50,950 nucleotides of DNA. Source: Verrucomicrobiota bacterium (GTDB lineage Bacteria; Verrucomicrobiota; Verrucomicrobiia; Opitutales; Opitutaceae). The notes under the pieces were generated by a model, which was not told the origin of the DNA, did no database searches, and was given only the letters and a program-made list of their open reading frames with translations. The translations under genes and the position numbers were made by a program. How positions within the stretch are numbered: position 1 is the first letter of the stretch; each line of letters begins with the position of its first letter. Shown here one piece after another: positions 25,989-35,839 of the stretch. The stretch spans positions 1 through 50,950 of the forward strand of contig CAUJJL010000061.1 of the NCBI GenBank assembly GCA_963205455.1, given 5' to 3'.

Positions 25989-27536
25989 TCAATGGCGGAA
26001 ATGGCGAATTCCGGTGAACACCATCGCCATGCCGCGGTCGTTGGCAGCCTTGATGACCTCTTCATCGCGCACGGATCCGCCCGGCTGGATTGCGCACGTG
26101 GCGCCCGCCTCCGCTGCGGCGATCAGACCATCCGCAAACGGGAACAGGGCCTCGCTGGCCACGACCGATCCCTTCAGGTCAAGCCCCGCTTCACCCGCCT
26201 TCCAGACCGCAATGCGCGAACTGTCCACGCGAGCCATCTGACCCGCGCCTATTCCGAGGGTCTGCTCGCCGCGCGTGTAGACAATGGCATTCGATTTGAC
26301 ATGCTTGCACACTTTCCAGCCAAAAATCATCGAAGCCCATTCCTCGGGTGCAGGCTGGCGGTGCGTCACCACCTTGAAGTCCTCCGCCTTCTCCATGCGC
26401 CTGTCGCGATCCTGGACCAGGATGCCACCGACAACCGAGCGTACCTCCTGGAGCGCATCAGCCCCGATCCCGCCCTTAGCGACCATCAACCTGAGATTCT
26501 TCTTCCGCCCGAGAATCGCCAGGGCGGCGTCATCAAAACGCGGCGCAATGATGACCTCGGTGAAGATCTCCGAAATTGCACCGGCAACGGCCGCGTCAAG
26601 CGTTCGATTGACGATGATGATGCCACCAAACGGCGCCTGGCGATCCGTCGCATAGGCCTTTTCCCAGGCATCGATCAGCACGTCCGCACTCGCCACGCCA
26701 CAGGGATTTGTATGTTTCAGGATCGCCACCGTCGGGCGTTCAAACTCGCCGATCAGGTAGGTCGCGGAGGTGATGTCCAGAAGGTTGTTGTAACTGAGTT
26801 CCTTGCCCTGCAGTTGCTGGAAGTGATCGTGAAACGTGCCATAGAGCGCCGCCTTCTGGTGTGGATTTTCGCCGTAGCGCAAGGACTGGGCCTTGTCATA
26901 GCTGAGGGAATATCTCGCCGGCAATCCACTCAGGGCGTCGAGATCCGGCGTCGCCGCCTGCGACTCAAGGTACTTCGCTATCGCCGCATCATAGCTCGCG
27001 GTGCGTTGAAACACTTTCAGCGCCAGTGCACGCCGCAGTTCAGGCAGCTTCGAAGGAGCGTCCATGGCTTCAAGCACACGCGCATAGTCGTTCGGATCAC
27101 AAACGACCGTGACACTCGCGTGATTCTTCGCGGCGCTGCGCAGCATCGAGGGGCCACCGATGTCAATGTTCTCAATCGCCTCCTCGAACTCGACATGCAG
27201 CTTCGCGACAGTCGCCTCAAACGGATACAGATTCACGACCACGAGATCGATGAGTTCGATGCCGTTGGCCCTTGCCTGGTCGAGATGCTCGGACTTGTCC
27301 CTCCGACAGAGCAATCCGCCATGAATTTTCGGATGAAGCGTCTTGACGCGACCCTCCATGATTTCGGGAAACCCGGTGTGTGTTCCCACCTCCGTGACAG
27401 GAAGCCCGTGGGAAGACAGCAGTTTGGCCGTTCCACCCGTTGAAAGCAGTCGATATCCCTGTTTGCGGACAAGGGCGGTCGCGAACTCGACCAGACCTTG
27501 TTTGTCGCTCACCGAAAGCAGCGCCAGTTTGTCCAT
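25989..27536 (-). CDS. purH: Bifunctional AICAR transformylase / IMP cyclohydrolase
   Basis: A 515-residue enzyme for the last two steps of IMP synthesis. The N-terminal MGS-like cyclohydrolase domain ([38 protein letters not shown]) runs to about residue 145. The C-terminal AICAR formyltransferase domain includes [15 protein letters not shown] and [12 protein letters not shown]. The length fits the family. I chose the ATG at 27536, where the conserved sequence begins. It is divergent from apaG, with 134 bases between the starts. Confidence 0.97.
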   Translation of the reverse strand: MDKLALLSVSDKQGLVEFATALVRKQGYRLLSTGGTAKLLSSHGLPVTEVGTHTGFPEIMEGRVKTLHPKIHGGLLCRRDKSEHLDQARANGIELIDLVVVNLYPFEATVAKLHVEFEEAIENIDIGGPSMLRSAAKNHASVTVVCDPNDYARVLEAMDAPSKLPELRRALALKVFQRTASYDAAIAKYLESQAATPDLDALSGLPARYSLSYDKAQSLRYGENPHQKAALYGTFHDHFQQLQGKELSYNNLLDITSATYLIGEFERPTVAILKHTNPCGVASADVLIDAWEKAYATDRQAPFGGIIIVNRTLDAAVAGAISEIFTEVIIAPRFDDAALAILGRKKNLRLMVAKGGIGADALQEVRSVVGGILVQDRDRRMEKAEDFKVVTHRQPAPEEWASMIFGWKVCKHVKSNAIVYTRGEQTLGIGAGQMARVDSSRIAVWKAGEAGLDLKGSVVASEALFPFADGLIAAAEAGATCAIQPGGSVRDEEVIKAANDRGMAMVFTGIRHFRH

Positions 27537-27670
27537 AGAGAACGGTTTTTCTGCGCCTCCCGGCCTTTTCCCGCAAGCCGGAAGACGCGGTGCAGCCACA
27601 ACGATCCGGCATCGACGGGGCATTGCGTTATCCCGGAGCCGTGCCTACATTCTGCGGTCAATCCTACGCT

Positions 27671-28054
27671 GTGTCCGCCTCCGCCCCCCTATCCGGCCTA
27701 ACCGCCCACCTGGACAAACTCATCTATCACGACGGTGGAAGCTGCGCCCCGCCCGACCGGCGCCATGCCTTCATCTACTACATCACCATCCAGAATCGCT
27801 CCCCTCATGCCGTCACCCTCCTCGGACGCAAATGGGTGCTTGACTACGACGACGGGAGACGCGCGGTGATCGAGGGAGACAAGATCGTTGGCGAAACCCC
27901 ACGGCTGGTTCCCGGCGAGGCCTTCAGCTACAACAGCTACCATTTGACCAACGAGAACGCCCACGTACACGGCAGCTTTCACGGAGTTGACGAAACCGGT
28001 GCCAGAATTCACGTGATTCTGCCGTCATTTGCGATGACGATTCCTTCGAACTGA
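27671..28054 (+). CDS. apaG: ApaG domain protein
   Basis: A 127-residue beta-sandwich protein of the ApaG/DUF525 family. Typical blocks are FIYYITIQNRSPHAVTLLGR, KWVLDYDDGR, EGDKIVGETPRLVPGEAFSY and GSFHGVDETGA. The family is linked to diadenosine tetraphosphate/cobalt tolerance in enterobacteria, but its biochemical role is not settled. No ATG precedes the conserved part; GTG at 27671 is the best start. The gene is followed at short distance by a small membrane peptide and a beta-CASP nuclease. Confidence 0.88.
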   Translation: MSASAPLSGLTAHLDKLIYHDGGSCAPPDRRHAFIYYITIQNRSPHAVTLLGRKWVLDYDDGRRAVIEGDKIVGETPRLVPGEAFSYNSYHLTNENAHVHGSFHGVDETGARIHVILPSFAMTIPSN

Positions 28055-28113
28055 CCGCCGACAGGCGCAACGATCGATTTGACCCCGGCTGCCCGTTCGG
28101 ACATTGGCGTGTC

Positions 28114-28281
28114 GTGGCCAAGCTCTGCATTTTTGTGGGTACCACCCTGGGCGGACTTGCCTTTGGCTGGGCGGCGGACGCACTCGGATGCGAACTCATG
28201 GCATCGTTCCTCTGGTCCGGCCTCGGGTCGCTCGTGGGTTGCTGGGCGGGATGGAAGGTCAATCAAACGTATTTTCGCTGA
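28114..28281 (+). CDS. Small two-helix membrane protein (hidden ORF)
   Basis: A 55-codon frame from GTG to TGA. The product has two hydrophobic helices rich in glycine: CIFVGTTLGGLAFGWAADAL and ASFLWSGLGSLVGCWAGW. The spacing of glycines resembles glycine-zipper membrane proteins. No Shine-Dalgarno sequence is evident. The frame stays open upstream into the apaG end, so coupled translation from apaG is possible. It lies between apaG (stop 28054) and the nuclease gene (28356). I do not recognise a family. Confidence 0.5.
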   Translation: MAKLCIFVGTTLGGLAFGWAADALGCELMASFLWSGLGSLVGCWAGWKVNQTYFR

Positions 28282-28355
28282 CGTTCCCTGTCGCCGCCCG
28301 CAAAAAGTTGCGCTTGCAGGTTCCCGGGTGCTGCGTCTCTCTGACCGATCCGTAA

Positions 28356-29714
28356 ATGAACCTAATCGACCTGAACCGCGAAGGCGGAATCGGCGCAAAC
28401 TCGCTCTTCCTCCGTCTCGGCGACCTTCGCATCCTCGTGGACTGCGGCATGCATCCAAAACTCGCCGGACGAGCTGCGACTCCTGACTTGGGCAAGCTCC
28501 GGGGAGTTTCGCTGGACCTCATCATCGTCACCCACTGTCACCTCGATCACATCGGAAGCCTGCCGCTGGTCATGCGGGAGCACCCCGATACGCCCGTGAT
28601 TCTTTCAACCGCGAGCCGCATGCTCATCGAACGCATGCTGCACAACTCGGCAAGCGTGATGACCCGTCAGAAGGAGGAGCTGCAGCTTCCCGATCTTCCC
28701 CTCTTCACACATGCGGAGATCGACCGCTTGAGCAAACGCTTCACACCAATTCCGTTCGGCCAGGCGAAACGTTTCCGCGGAAACAAGGACGAGATTGAAG
28801 TGATCCTTCACCCGGCCGGGCACGTCGTGGGGGCAGCCGGCGTCGAAATCCATCACAAGCACCGCGGCATCTTCATCACGGGCGACGTGCTTTTCGAGGA
28901 CCAGCGCACGCTTTCGGGCGCCAAGTTTCCAGCCGGTCACTTCGACACGTTGATCATGGAGACCACGCGCGGAGCCACCGAACGACCTGTCGACAAGGGA
29001 CGGACACGCGAGTTCGGGCGGCTGATCGACAGCATCAACGACACGATCCAGCGCGGAGGATCGTATCTCATTCCCGTCTTCGCACTGGGCCGGATGCAGG
29101 AGGTCCTTTCAATCGTCCATGATGCCCGCAAGTTCGGCAAACTCGTCGATTGTCCGATCTTCGCCTCGGGCCTCGGCATGGATCTCGCCGACTACTTCGA
29201 CGAGATCGCGCGCAAGACTCGCCAGATCAATTTCAACCGGAACATCATCAAGGAACTCAAGATCAAGCCCGCGCCAAGAAAGCTGAACCCGGGTGAGGAC
29301 CCCCAGCAGAACGGTCTCTACATCATCAGTTCGGGAATGATGGTCGAGAACACGCCGAGTTATGCACTGGCGAGCGGACTCCTTGGACACGCACGCAACA
29401 GCATCGGATTCGTTGGCTATTGCGATCCCGACACTCCCGGCGGCGCCCTGCTCGCCTCCAAGCCCGGCGACACCTTTGTCTTCGACACCCTGCATGTTAA
29501 AACCAAGGTCAAGGCGCGCGTCGAGCGCTTCGAGCTGAGCGGGCACGCCGATCGCGAGGAACTCCTCCAGTTCGCGCTTCAAACCGAGGCACGCACGGTG
29601 GTGCTCACCCACGGTGATCCGCCCGCGCGTGCATGGTTCATGCAGCAACTGACCGAAAAGGCGCCGCAGATGAAGGTGCTCGATCCGGTCCCGCTGCAAT
29701 CCTATCAGGTCTAA
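28356..29714 (+). CDS. Beta-CASP metallo-beta-lactamase exonuclease (CPSF-like)
   Basis: A 452-residue MBL-fold RNA/DNA nuclease of the CPSF73/YSH1 type. Motif 2 THCHLDH gives His60, His62, Asp64 and His65. The motif-3 His is in HPAGHVVGA and the motif-4 Asp in ITGDVLFED. The beta-CASP and C-terminal parts show PVFALGRMQE, SSGMM and FELSGHADREEL. The family processes RNA ends; in bacteria the exact substrates are often unknown. It ends 15 bases from the convergent IMPase-like gene. Confidence 0.93.
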   Translation: MNLIDLNREGGIGANSLFLRLGDLRILVDCGMHPKLAGRAATPDLGKLRGVSLDLIIVTHCHLDHIGSLPLVMREHPDTPVILSTASRMLIERMLHNSASVMTRQKEELQLPDLPLFTHAEIDRLSKRFTPIPFGQAKRFRGNKDEIEVILHPAGHVVGAAGVEIHHKHRGIFITGDVLFEDQRTLSGAKFPAGHFDTLIMETTRGATERPVDKGRTREFGRLIDSINDTIQRGGSYLIPVFALGRMQEVLSIVHDARKFGKLVDCPIFASGLGMDLADYFDEIARKTRQINFNRNIIKELKIKPAPRKLNPGEDPQQNGLYIISSGMMVENTPSYALASGLLGHARNSIGFVGYCDPDTPGGALLASKPGDTFVFDTLHVKTKVKARVERFELSGHADREELLQFALQTEARTVVLTHGDPPARAWFMQQLTEKAPQMKVLDPVPLQSYQV

Positions 29715-29722
29715 ACCCCCGA

Positions 29723-29741
29723 GCCGCACTCAAAGCGGCTG
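29723..29741. terminator. Weak shared hairpin between convergent genes
   Basis: AGCCGC (29723-29728) and GCGGCT (29736-29741) form a 6-bp stem with a 7-base loop, lying over the end of the IMPase-like gene and just after the nuclease stop. There is no T-tract on either side, so it is at best a weak terminator. Confidence 0.3.
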
Positions 29742-30539
29742 TAGAACGCTGCGCAGGGCGGCCACCGTCTTCCCGCTCCCTGCGAGATAGAATATGCGCC
29801 CCATGCCGAGGTCAAACTCCCGGAGCGGAAAGACCTCTCCCGTGAGATAGAGAAGCTCGCCGCCCGCCGCCTGCACCATCGGCACGGCAGCGGCGATGTC
29901 CCACACCTTCACATTGTGATCGACAGTGCCGTCGAAGATACCGGCGGCGACATAGGCGAGATGCAATGCGCTGCTGCCGAGCGCGCGCAGTTTGAAATTC
30001 GCAGCGATGCTCTGGGCATGCGGTGCGAAACGCCTCTCCGAAGGCGTGTGAAATCCAATGAGGCTCTGTCCTGTCGGCCCCTCCGACTTGATCCTCACCT
30101 GACGTTCGCCATCCGTCATGCCGAAGCCCGGTCCGCCATGCATCAGGACGCGACGGCTGTGATCATAAATGACCCCGTAGACGGGCAATCCATTCTCCAG
30201 CAATGCCAGTGCGATCGCACACTGCGCAATGCCGGCCGCAAAATTGTTGGTCCCATCGATGGGATCGAGCACCCACGAAAACCGTGCCGTCACGGGAATC
30301 GGTCGGCCTGTCGCGTGCAGCTCCTCGCTGAAGTACTGATCCGCGGGAAATTGGGCTGCCAGACTGCGAAAGATGTTCTCGGAAATCTCGATGTCGGCCG
30401 CCGTGACCCGCGTGCCGTCGATCTTCCAGTTGCTTTCGACACGACCAAATTTACGATGCAGCAACTCAGTCTCCGCCAGAACGGCGGACTTCGCCGCGGC
30501 AATGCGCGCAACGAGATCGGTGGAATGGGTGATGGGCAC
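29730..30539 (-). CDS. Inositol monophosphatase family protein
   Basis: A 269-residue Mg2+-dependent phosphatase-like protein. The metal sites are visible: SEELHATG (Glu), WVLDPIDGTNNF (the DPIDGT signature) and WDIAAAVPMVQAAGGEL (WDxAA). Substrates in this family include inositol phosphate, 3'-phosphoadenosine 5'-phosphate and histidinol phosphate; nothing here decides. No ATG lies at the conserved start: GTG at 30539 or 30560 must serve. It is the last gene of the probable helicase-dinB-fmdB-IMPase unit, 64 bases after the FmdB-like gene. Confidence 0.88.
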   Translation of the reverse strand: MPITHSTDLVARIAAAKSAVLAETELLHRKFGRVESNWKIDGTRVTAADIEISENIFRSLAAQFPADQYFSEELHATGRPIPVTARFSWVLDPIDGTNNFAAGIAQCAIALALLENGLPVYGVIYDHSRRVLMHGGPGFGMTDGERQVRIKSEGPTGQSLIGFHTPSERRFAPHAQSIAANFKLRALGSSALHLAYVAAGIFDGTVDHNVKVWDIAAAVPMVQAAGGELLYLTGEVFPLREFDLGMGRIFYLAGSGKTVAALRSVLQPL

Positions 30540-30603
30540 ACCCCGATCAGAACACCTCACACCGCACGGCGCAAATCCAACTGCACCGGCACCGCGCCCG
30601 TTC

Positions 30604-31131
30604 TCAATCGTAATCGTACATTCTTGGATCGCGCGTCGGCTGAGGACGACTCACCCGGATGCGCATGCGCCTTTTCCCGCCCGCCGATAACTCTTCACGG
30701 GCGTCATCATCCGTCTCCACCGCGTCCGCTCCCTCCATGCGTTCACCCACCTCATCGGGATCCTCTCCCTCCTCCAGCCTGCGAACCGTCTCCTCAATGG
30801 AGCCTTCAACCTTCTCACCCGTCAATTCCACCATGCGCCGCAGGATCTTCCCCATCTCCTTCGGATTGCCCTCGTCGACGTGCTCAAACTCCTTTTCAAT
30901 CTGACTCATCACCGCTTCCGCGCGTGCATCCTCAAGCTGCCTGCCCGACGGATGCGGCTCAGAAGGCGTTTCCACGGCCCCTGTGTTTACCGCAAAACGG
31001 GAAAGCATTTTCTGCATCCGAAACTTCGGGTTGTCCGGACATTTTGGCACGCGCGCCGCCTGGGCACGGGTCTTCGCGTAGAACTGGTAGATCCGGTTGT
31101 TGTCAGGACAATAGAACTCGAAAATCGGCAT
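30604..31131 (-). CDS. FmdB-like protein with degenerate zinc ribbon
   Basis: A 175-residue protein whose first 45 residues match FmdB-type zinc ribbons (MPIFEFYCPDNNRIYQFYAK then VPKCPDNPKF). The family normally has two CxxC pairs; here each pair keeps only its first Cys (Cys8 and Cys31, both followed by PDN), so zinc is unlikely to be held as usual. The remainder is a long acidic helical region (IEKEFEHVDEGNPKEMGKIL, EGEDPDEVGERME) with a basic end. It sits 21 bases after dinB. FmdB proteins are annotated as putative regulators, with weak support. Confidence 0.75.
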   Translation of the reverse strand: MPIFEFYCPDNNRIYQFYAKTRAQAARVPKCPDNPKFRMQKMLSRFAVNTGAVETPSEPHPSGRQLEDARAEAVMSQIEKEFEHVDEGNPKEMGKILRRMVELTGEKVEGSIEETVRRLEEGEDPDEVGERMEGADAVETDDDAREELSAGGKRRMRIRVSRPQPTRDPRMYDYD

Positions 31132-31152
31132 GATGAATGATTCCCCCCCGAT

Positions 31153-32331
31153 CTAAACTTTCCCGGGTTTTCTGGCAAGTTGATGACCATGTCTGACGAC
31201 CGTCTGCCCTCCCGAACGGTTGAGCCCGTCTAGGACCTGCGCCAGCCTTCTGCGCTTCTCATTCTCCTCGGCAAACATTTCAAGTTGCGGGCTCGCGTCC
31301 TCCACATTCGAGAATCGCACACTCACGAGGCGCAACGGCCTCGGCAGTGACCATGCCTCGCGCAAAAGCTCCTCCACCCACGGATAGAAGGGCGCTTCAA
31401 GATCCGTGCCTGCGTCAAGACTCCTGCCATGGCTGGCCTGCGAAAAATCCGGGTAGCGGACCTTCACCGTCAGGGTCCGAACCTGTTTCCGATCCTCCCG
31501 TATCTTGCCCATCAGCTCATCGATCATACGTTTCACGATCCGGACAATCTCAGAAAAATCCGAGATGTTCCGCGAAAAGGTTTCCTGCTGGGAATAGCTT
31601 CGCGCATCCTCACGCTCCACCTCGACCCGCTCTGCATCCATTCCCTGGGCGCACGCAAGCATCGACCGCCATCCTTCGCCAAACGCTGACTTCAGCTCCG
31701 ACTCAGACCGCTCAAGCAGGTCCCGCACTTTTGCAATCCCCAGCCTCGCGAGCATGGCCTCGGTCCTGGGTCCGACACCCGGAAGTTTTCCAACGGACAA
31801 GGGAGCGAGGAACTCAGCCTCCGTACCGGCAGGGACAACCACAAACCCCCGCGGTTTGCGCAACTTCGACGCGATCTGGGCCACGAGTTTGTTCGAGGCA
31901 ATTCCAATCGAGACAGGCAGCTCCAGCGTTTCCCAGAGCTCTGTCTGAAGACTGCGCACCCTCGCCTCCAATTCTTCCGGGGAGCCGAATCCGCACACCG
32001 AAAGATCGAGATAACCTTCATCAATCGAATTGCGCTGGACCAGCGGCGTCAGCGTCTCGCACAGATCGAACATTCGCCGTGACATCGTTCCGTACAGGCC
32101 CGACGTGTGCGGAATCAGGATGAGATCCGGACACACCTGACGCGCCTTCGCAGTGGGCATCGGCGTATAGACGCCGCAGGCGCGGGCTTCATAGCTCGCG
32201 GAGGAAATGATCCCTCTCTCCCTTCCACCGACGGCACATTTCTTCCCGCGAAGCCCTGGGTCCTTCGCCTGCTCGCACGAGACGAAAAAGGCATCCGCAT
32301 CGAGGTGCACGATCGTGGAAAATCTGCTCAT
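31153..32331 (-). CDS. dinB: Y-family DNA polymerase IV
   Basis: A 392-residue translesion polymerase. Catalytic acids are in HLDADAFF (Asp11) and [10 protein letters not shown] (Asp-Glu pair); the FF after DA contains the steric gate. A helix-hairpin-helix ([17 protein letters not shown]) and a little-finger domain follow. Near the C-terminus QLEMF fits the sliding-clamp-binding pentapeptide. It copies past damaged bases. The start codon overlaps the stop of the helicase gene (ATGA), so the two are translationally coupled. No LexA-type box is visible at the head of the operon. Confidence 0.95.
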   Translation of the reverse strand: MSRFSTIVHLDADAFFVSCEQAKDPGLRGKKCAVGGRERGIISSASYEARACGVYTPMPTAKARQVCPDLILIPHTSGLYGTMSRRMFDLCETLTPLVQRNSIDEGYLDLSVCGFGSPEELEARVRSLQTELWETLELPVSIGIASNKLVAQIASKLRKPRGFVVVPAGTEAEFLAPLSVGKLPGVGPRTEAMLARLGIAKVRDLLERSESELKSAFGEGWRSMLACAQGMDAERVEVEREDARSYSQQETFSRNISDFSEIVRIVKRMIDELMGKIREDRKQVRTLTVKVRYPDFSQASHGRSLDAGTDLEAPFYPWVEELLREAWSLPRPLRLVSVRFSNVEDASPQLEMFAEENEKRRRLAQVLDGLNRSGGQTVVRHGHQLARKPGKV

Positions 32332-34982
32332 GACTGCCCGGTTGAAACTTCCCCCGTCGAACCGCCCTCGCCTTCGTCGCCTTCCGAACTGAATGCACCA
32401 ATCGGTGTGACGCCCTCAAAATAGATCACGGCGCGCGCCTCCGAACGGGAGTCAGGTAGGGACACGCGGAAACATGCTTCCCAGTCCCCATTGCCATCAC
32501 GATCGACAAGCACATGCGCCACACGCCAATCGGTGTTGTCACTCTCGTCGAAGTGACTGTGTTTCGCGGATCGCCCCTCAGGATCCAGTCGGAATCGCCC
32601 GTGCAATTCGAAATACGCAAGAAAGGCCTTTTCGATCCGCCTCACCTCCGCCAGCGCGGCAACTGGATCTGAAATCGCTGACCTGCCGAGGCGCTCCGTG
32701 GCCGCCTCCCAATCCTGCGCCGCGGCGTCCTGGAGGAAGCCGAGAAACGACGCCCTAACGAGGCGCTTGAACGATTCCCGGTCACGCGTGATGTCAAACG
32801 ACTCCGGCCGCGACGGCTTTTCCGTAACGTCCGCCTCGACATGGCCCGGATTCCTGATCCGTTCCCACTCCTCGAGCAGGCTTGAGTCCACACCCCGGAT
32901 CAATTCCTGAAAATAGCTCTCCATCTCCACCACCGGCCCGGTCTTCGCCTGATCGGGTACGGTCTGGGAGAGGACTTTCCACGTCTGAGAAAGATGCCTC
33001 AGCAGCAGGCCCTCCGAGCGCTCAAGTCCATATTCGCGGACATAATCCGCAAACGAAAGGTAGCGCTCGAACATTTCACGCGCGATCGACTTGGGCCTGA
33101 CATTTTCCTCCTCGACCCACGGATGCGCCAGCTTGAACGCATTGAAGGTCTCGTAGAGAAACTCCCGCAGGGGCTTGGGGTGCTCGATCTGCTCAAGCTT
33201 CTCCATCCTTTCCTCGTAGGAAAGCCCCTCCGCACGCATCTCCTCCAGCTTCCGGGACTTCGCGCGATCAACCTGCTTGCGGAGAATCGCCTCGGGGTCC
33301 TCAACAATGGACTCGCAGAGGGTAAGCACGTCAAACGGGTAGTCCGGCGACTCCGGGTTCAGTGCCTGCAGAGTGTCGATCAGATAGAGCGACAGGGCCT
33401 GATGAAGCGAAAAATCATCCTGCAGGGCCACGTTGACGCGCAGCCGCTTTCCCAGCGCGGAGCGCGGGATAAACTCGACGATCCCTCGCTCGATCAGCGC
33501 GCGAAACAACTGAAATGCCCGCCGCTTGAGCTGCCGCTTTCTCGCCCCAGTCTCGTGGGATTCCGTGATCAATCGCTTCATCGCGCGACATCCGTCGCTT
33601 TCGCGGTTGAGCACCAGGAGGAGCATGCCGTGGGAGACCTCAAATCGCGACGTCAACGCCTCGGAGGGAGCAGTCTGAAGTCGTTCGAAAGTCTTGCTGT
33701 CCCAACCCACCGATCCTTCCGGCGCACCGCGCTTCACGATCTTCTTCAGCTTTTTCGGATCGCCTGCCGCCCGCTCCACCGCGCGTTTGTTTTCGATCAC
33801 GTGTTCCGGCGCCTGGGCTACGACAAAGCCCCGGTCATCATAACCCCGCCTGCCCGCCCGACCGGCGACCTGCTTGAAATCCCTCACGTTGAGGATCGCG
33901 GCCTTCCTGCCGTCGAATTTCCACAATTGGGTGAACAACACCGTGCGGATCGGCACATTGATGCCGACACCAAGCGTGTCCGTGCCGCAGATCAGCTTGA
34001 GCAATCCCTTCTGCGCGAGCGATTCGACAAGGATGCGGTACTTGGGAAGCAACCCCGCATGATGCACACCCACTCCATGACGAAGCCAGCGTTTCACGTC
34101 CTTGCCATACGGACTGTTGAATCGCACGCCCTCTAGAGCGGCGGCGATCGCCGCTTTTTCCTCCTTCGTGCACACCGCAAGGCTCATCGCCTCCTGCGCT
34201 CCCTCCGACGCCGCCCGCTGCGTGAAATAGACGAGATACACCGGCGCACGGTTCTCCGAAATCAGCTCAGCAACCTTCTCCATCAACGGAGTCTCCGAGT
34301 ATGAAAACTCCAGCGGCACCGGACGGCGATCGCTGCGGATCGTCACGCTGGCGGCCCCGGTGACACGCGTGAGCTCCCGCTCAAAAAAATCCGTCGAGCC
34401 AAGCGTGGCCGACATCAGAAGAAAGCGACATTGAGGCAGCGCGAGCAACGGCACCTGCCACGCCGTTCCCCGGTCCGGGTCCGAATAATAATGAAATTCA
34501 TCCATGATTACGGCCCGCAGGTCGCTGGTTTCCCCGTGGGCCAACGCCATGTTGGCGAGGATTTCGGCGGTGCAGCAGAGGACCCGGGCGCCCGGGTTTA
34601 CACTCGCATCCCCAGTCATCATGCCCACGTTCTCCGGGCCAAAATCGCGACAGAGGGACAGGAACTTTTCGTTCACCAACGCCTTGATCGGGCACGTGTA
34701 GATGGAGCGCTCCCCGGCGCACAGGGCCTTGAAGTGAAACGCCGCTGCTACAAGCGATTTTCCGGAACCGGTAGGGGTCGCCAAGATGACATTGCTCCCC
34801 CCAAACAACTCAAGGATCGCCTCCTCCTGCTCCGGATAGAGTTCAAGTCCCTTTCCCGCCATTGCCTCAAGAAACCGTGCCAGGACAGTATCCTTGTCCG
34901 TGCCGACCGGAAGCGGCGCGAGGACGGGCATTGCCTGGGCGGAGGGCTGGGACATCCCTCCAGCAGGAACACAGGTCCGCAT
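32328..34982 (-). CDS. Ski2-like DEAD/DEAH helicase with DUF3516 domain
   Basis: An 884-residue superfamily 2 helicase. Motifs in order: ATPTGSGKS (Walker A, about 69-77), DEFHYY (Walker B), LLMSATLGS (III), [12 protein letters not shown] and [10 protein letters not shown] (V and VI). The C-terminal third fits the DUF3516 type seen in actinobacterial and related RNA helicases and ends with [13 protein letters not shown]. It probably unwinds RNA, perhaps with exosome-like RNases. Start choices are ATG 34982 (taken) or 34955; a GGAGGG directly abuts the latter. It leads the operon, overlapping dinB by ATGA, and diverges from yebC. Confidence 0.9.
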   Translation of the reverse strand: MRTCVPAGGMSQPSAQAMPVLAPLPVGTDKDTVLARFLEAMAGKGLELYPEQEEAILELFGGSNVILATPTGSGKSLVAAAFHFKALCAGERSIYTCPIKALVNEKFLSLCRDFGPENVGMMTGDASVNPGARVLCCTAEILANMALAHGETSDLRAVIMDEFHYYSDPDRGTAWQVPLLALPQCRFLLMSATLGSTDFFERELTRVTGAASVTIRSDRRPVPLEFSYSETPLMEKVAELISENRAPVYLVYFTQRAASEGAQEAMSLAVCTKEEKAAIAAALEGVRFNSPYGKDVKRWLRHGVGVHHAGLLPKYRILVESLAQKGLLKLICGTDTLGVGINVPIRTVLFTQLWKFDGRKAAILNVRDFKQVAGRAGRRGYDDRGFVVAQAPEHVIENKRAVERAAGDPKKLKKIVKRGAPEGSVGWDSKTFERLQTAPSEALTSRFEVSHGMLLLVLNRESDGCRAMKRLITESHETGARKRQLKRRAFQLFRALIERGIVEFIPRSALGKRLRVNVALQDDFSLHQALSLYLIDTLQALNPESPDYPFDVLTLCESIVEDPEAILRKQVDRAKSRKLEEMRAEGLSYEERMEKLEQIEHPKPLREFLYETFNAFKLAHPWVEEENVRPKSIAREMFERYLSFADYVREYGLERSEGLLLRHLSQTWKVLSQTVPDQAKTGPVVEMESYFQELIRGVDSSLLEEWERIRNPGHVEADVTEKPSRPESFDITRDRESFKRLVRASFLGFLQDAAAQDWEAATERLGRSAISDPVAALAEVRRIEKAFLAYFELHGRFRLDPEGRSAKHSHFDESDNTDWRVAHVLVDRDGNGDWEACFRVSLPDSRSEARAVIYFEGVTPIGAFSSEGDEGEGGSTGEVSTGQS

Positions 34983-35086
34983 TGAGACAAGACCGCGCTC
35001 CGGATTTGCGGCGCCTCTGCAAACCTCGAAAAATCCGAGCTTCCGGATTGCGCTTCATCCCGCATCCTGCCACTCGTGATTCCCCT

Positions 35087-35818
35087 ATGGGACGCCAATG
35101 GCTTCATGCGAAACGCGCGATCGTCAACCTCAAGAAGGGACAGGTCGTCGGCAAGATCGTCAAGGAACTCACCGTTGCCGCTAAGCTGGGCGGCCCCGAT
35201 CCGGCAGGCAATGCCCGGCTTTTCGCAGCTCTTGAAAAGGCGCGCAAGGCCAGTGTCTCGCGCGATGTCATCGAGCGGGCGGTCAAGAAGGGCGCCGGCG
35301 GAGGGGACGACAAGTCTTCGCTCGAGCATGTCGTGTTCGAGGGCTACGCGCCGCACAAGGTTCCCATCATCGTTGAGATCTATACGGACAACCACCAGCG
35401 CACCGCTTCCGAGGTACGCGTCCTTTTCAAGAAGGGCGTGCTCGGCAATGCAGGGAGCAACAAGTTCCTTTTCGATCACGTCGGTATTGTGGAGGCCCAT
35501 CATGCGGATGCGTCAAAGGACATCGAGGGCGCAGCCATCGAGGCGGGAGCCAACGACTTCGAAGTGCTCACGCATGTCCAGAATGACGACATACCCGAAG
35601 GCCATACGGGCGCAAAGTTTCTGACTGACCGCACTGCAGTCCACGCCGTGTCCACCTGGCTTAAGCAGAACGGCTGGTCCGTCGTGACCAGCGAGATCGG
35701 TTACGTCGCGAAATCCTATCCGGAGCTCGACGACGCCACCCGTGCCGAGGTCGGTGAATTTCTGCAGTCGATCGAGGACCACGATGACGTGCAGCGGGTC
35801 TGGGCGGCCGTCAGGTAG
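35087..35818 (+). CDS. yebC: YebC/PmpR family protein
   Basis: A 243-residue protein with the YebC N-terminus MGRQWLHAKRAIVNLKKG, a GGPDPAGNARL block, SVSRDVIERAVKKGAG and the three-domain layout of the family. It was long annotated as a transcriptional regulator; recent work on related YebC proteins points to a ribosome-associated role at proline-rich stalls. The GRQWLHAK start differs from the common GHSKWANIK form and suggests the second subfamily. The ATG at 35087 is the conserved start. It diverges from the helicase operon and ends 21 bases from the convergent tamA-like gene. Confidence 0.93.
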   Translation: MGRQWLHAKRAIVNLKKGQVVGKIVKELTVAAKLGGPDPAGNARLFAALEKARKASVSRDVIERAVKKGAGGGDDKSSLEHVVFEGYAPHKVPIIVEIYTDNHQRTASEVRVLFKKGVLGNAGSNKFLFDHVGIVEAHHADASKDIEGAAIEAGANDFEVLTHVQNDDIPEGHTGAKFLTDRTAVHAVSTWLKQNGWSVVTSEIGYVAKSYPELDDATRAEVGEFLQSIEDHDDVQRVWAAVR

Positions 35819-35839
35819 CGGCTGGCTTCAATCAGTCTC

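Noticed and set aside
25860..27443. A 527-codon open frame on the plus strand
   Set aside because: Antisense to purH and the M48/purH gap; the translation is Arg/His/Leu-rich without motifs. purH is certain.
32994..34136. A 380-codon open frame on the plus strand
   Set aside because: Antisense to the helicase gene, whose motifs are intact; no independent evidence.
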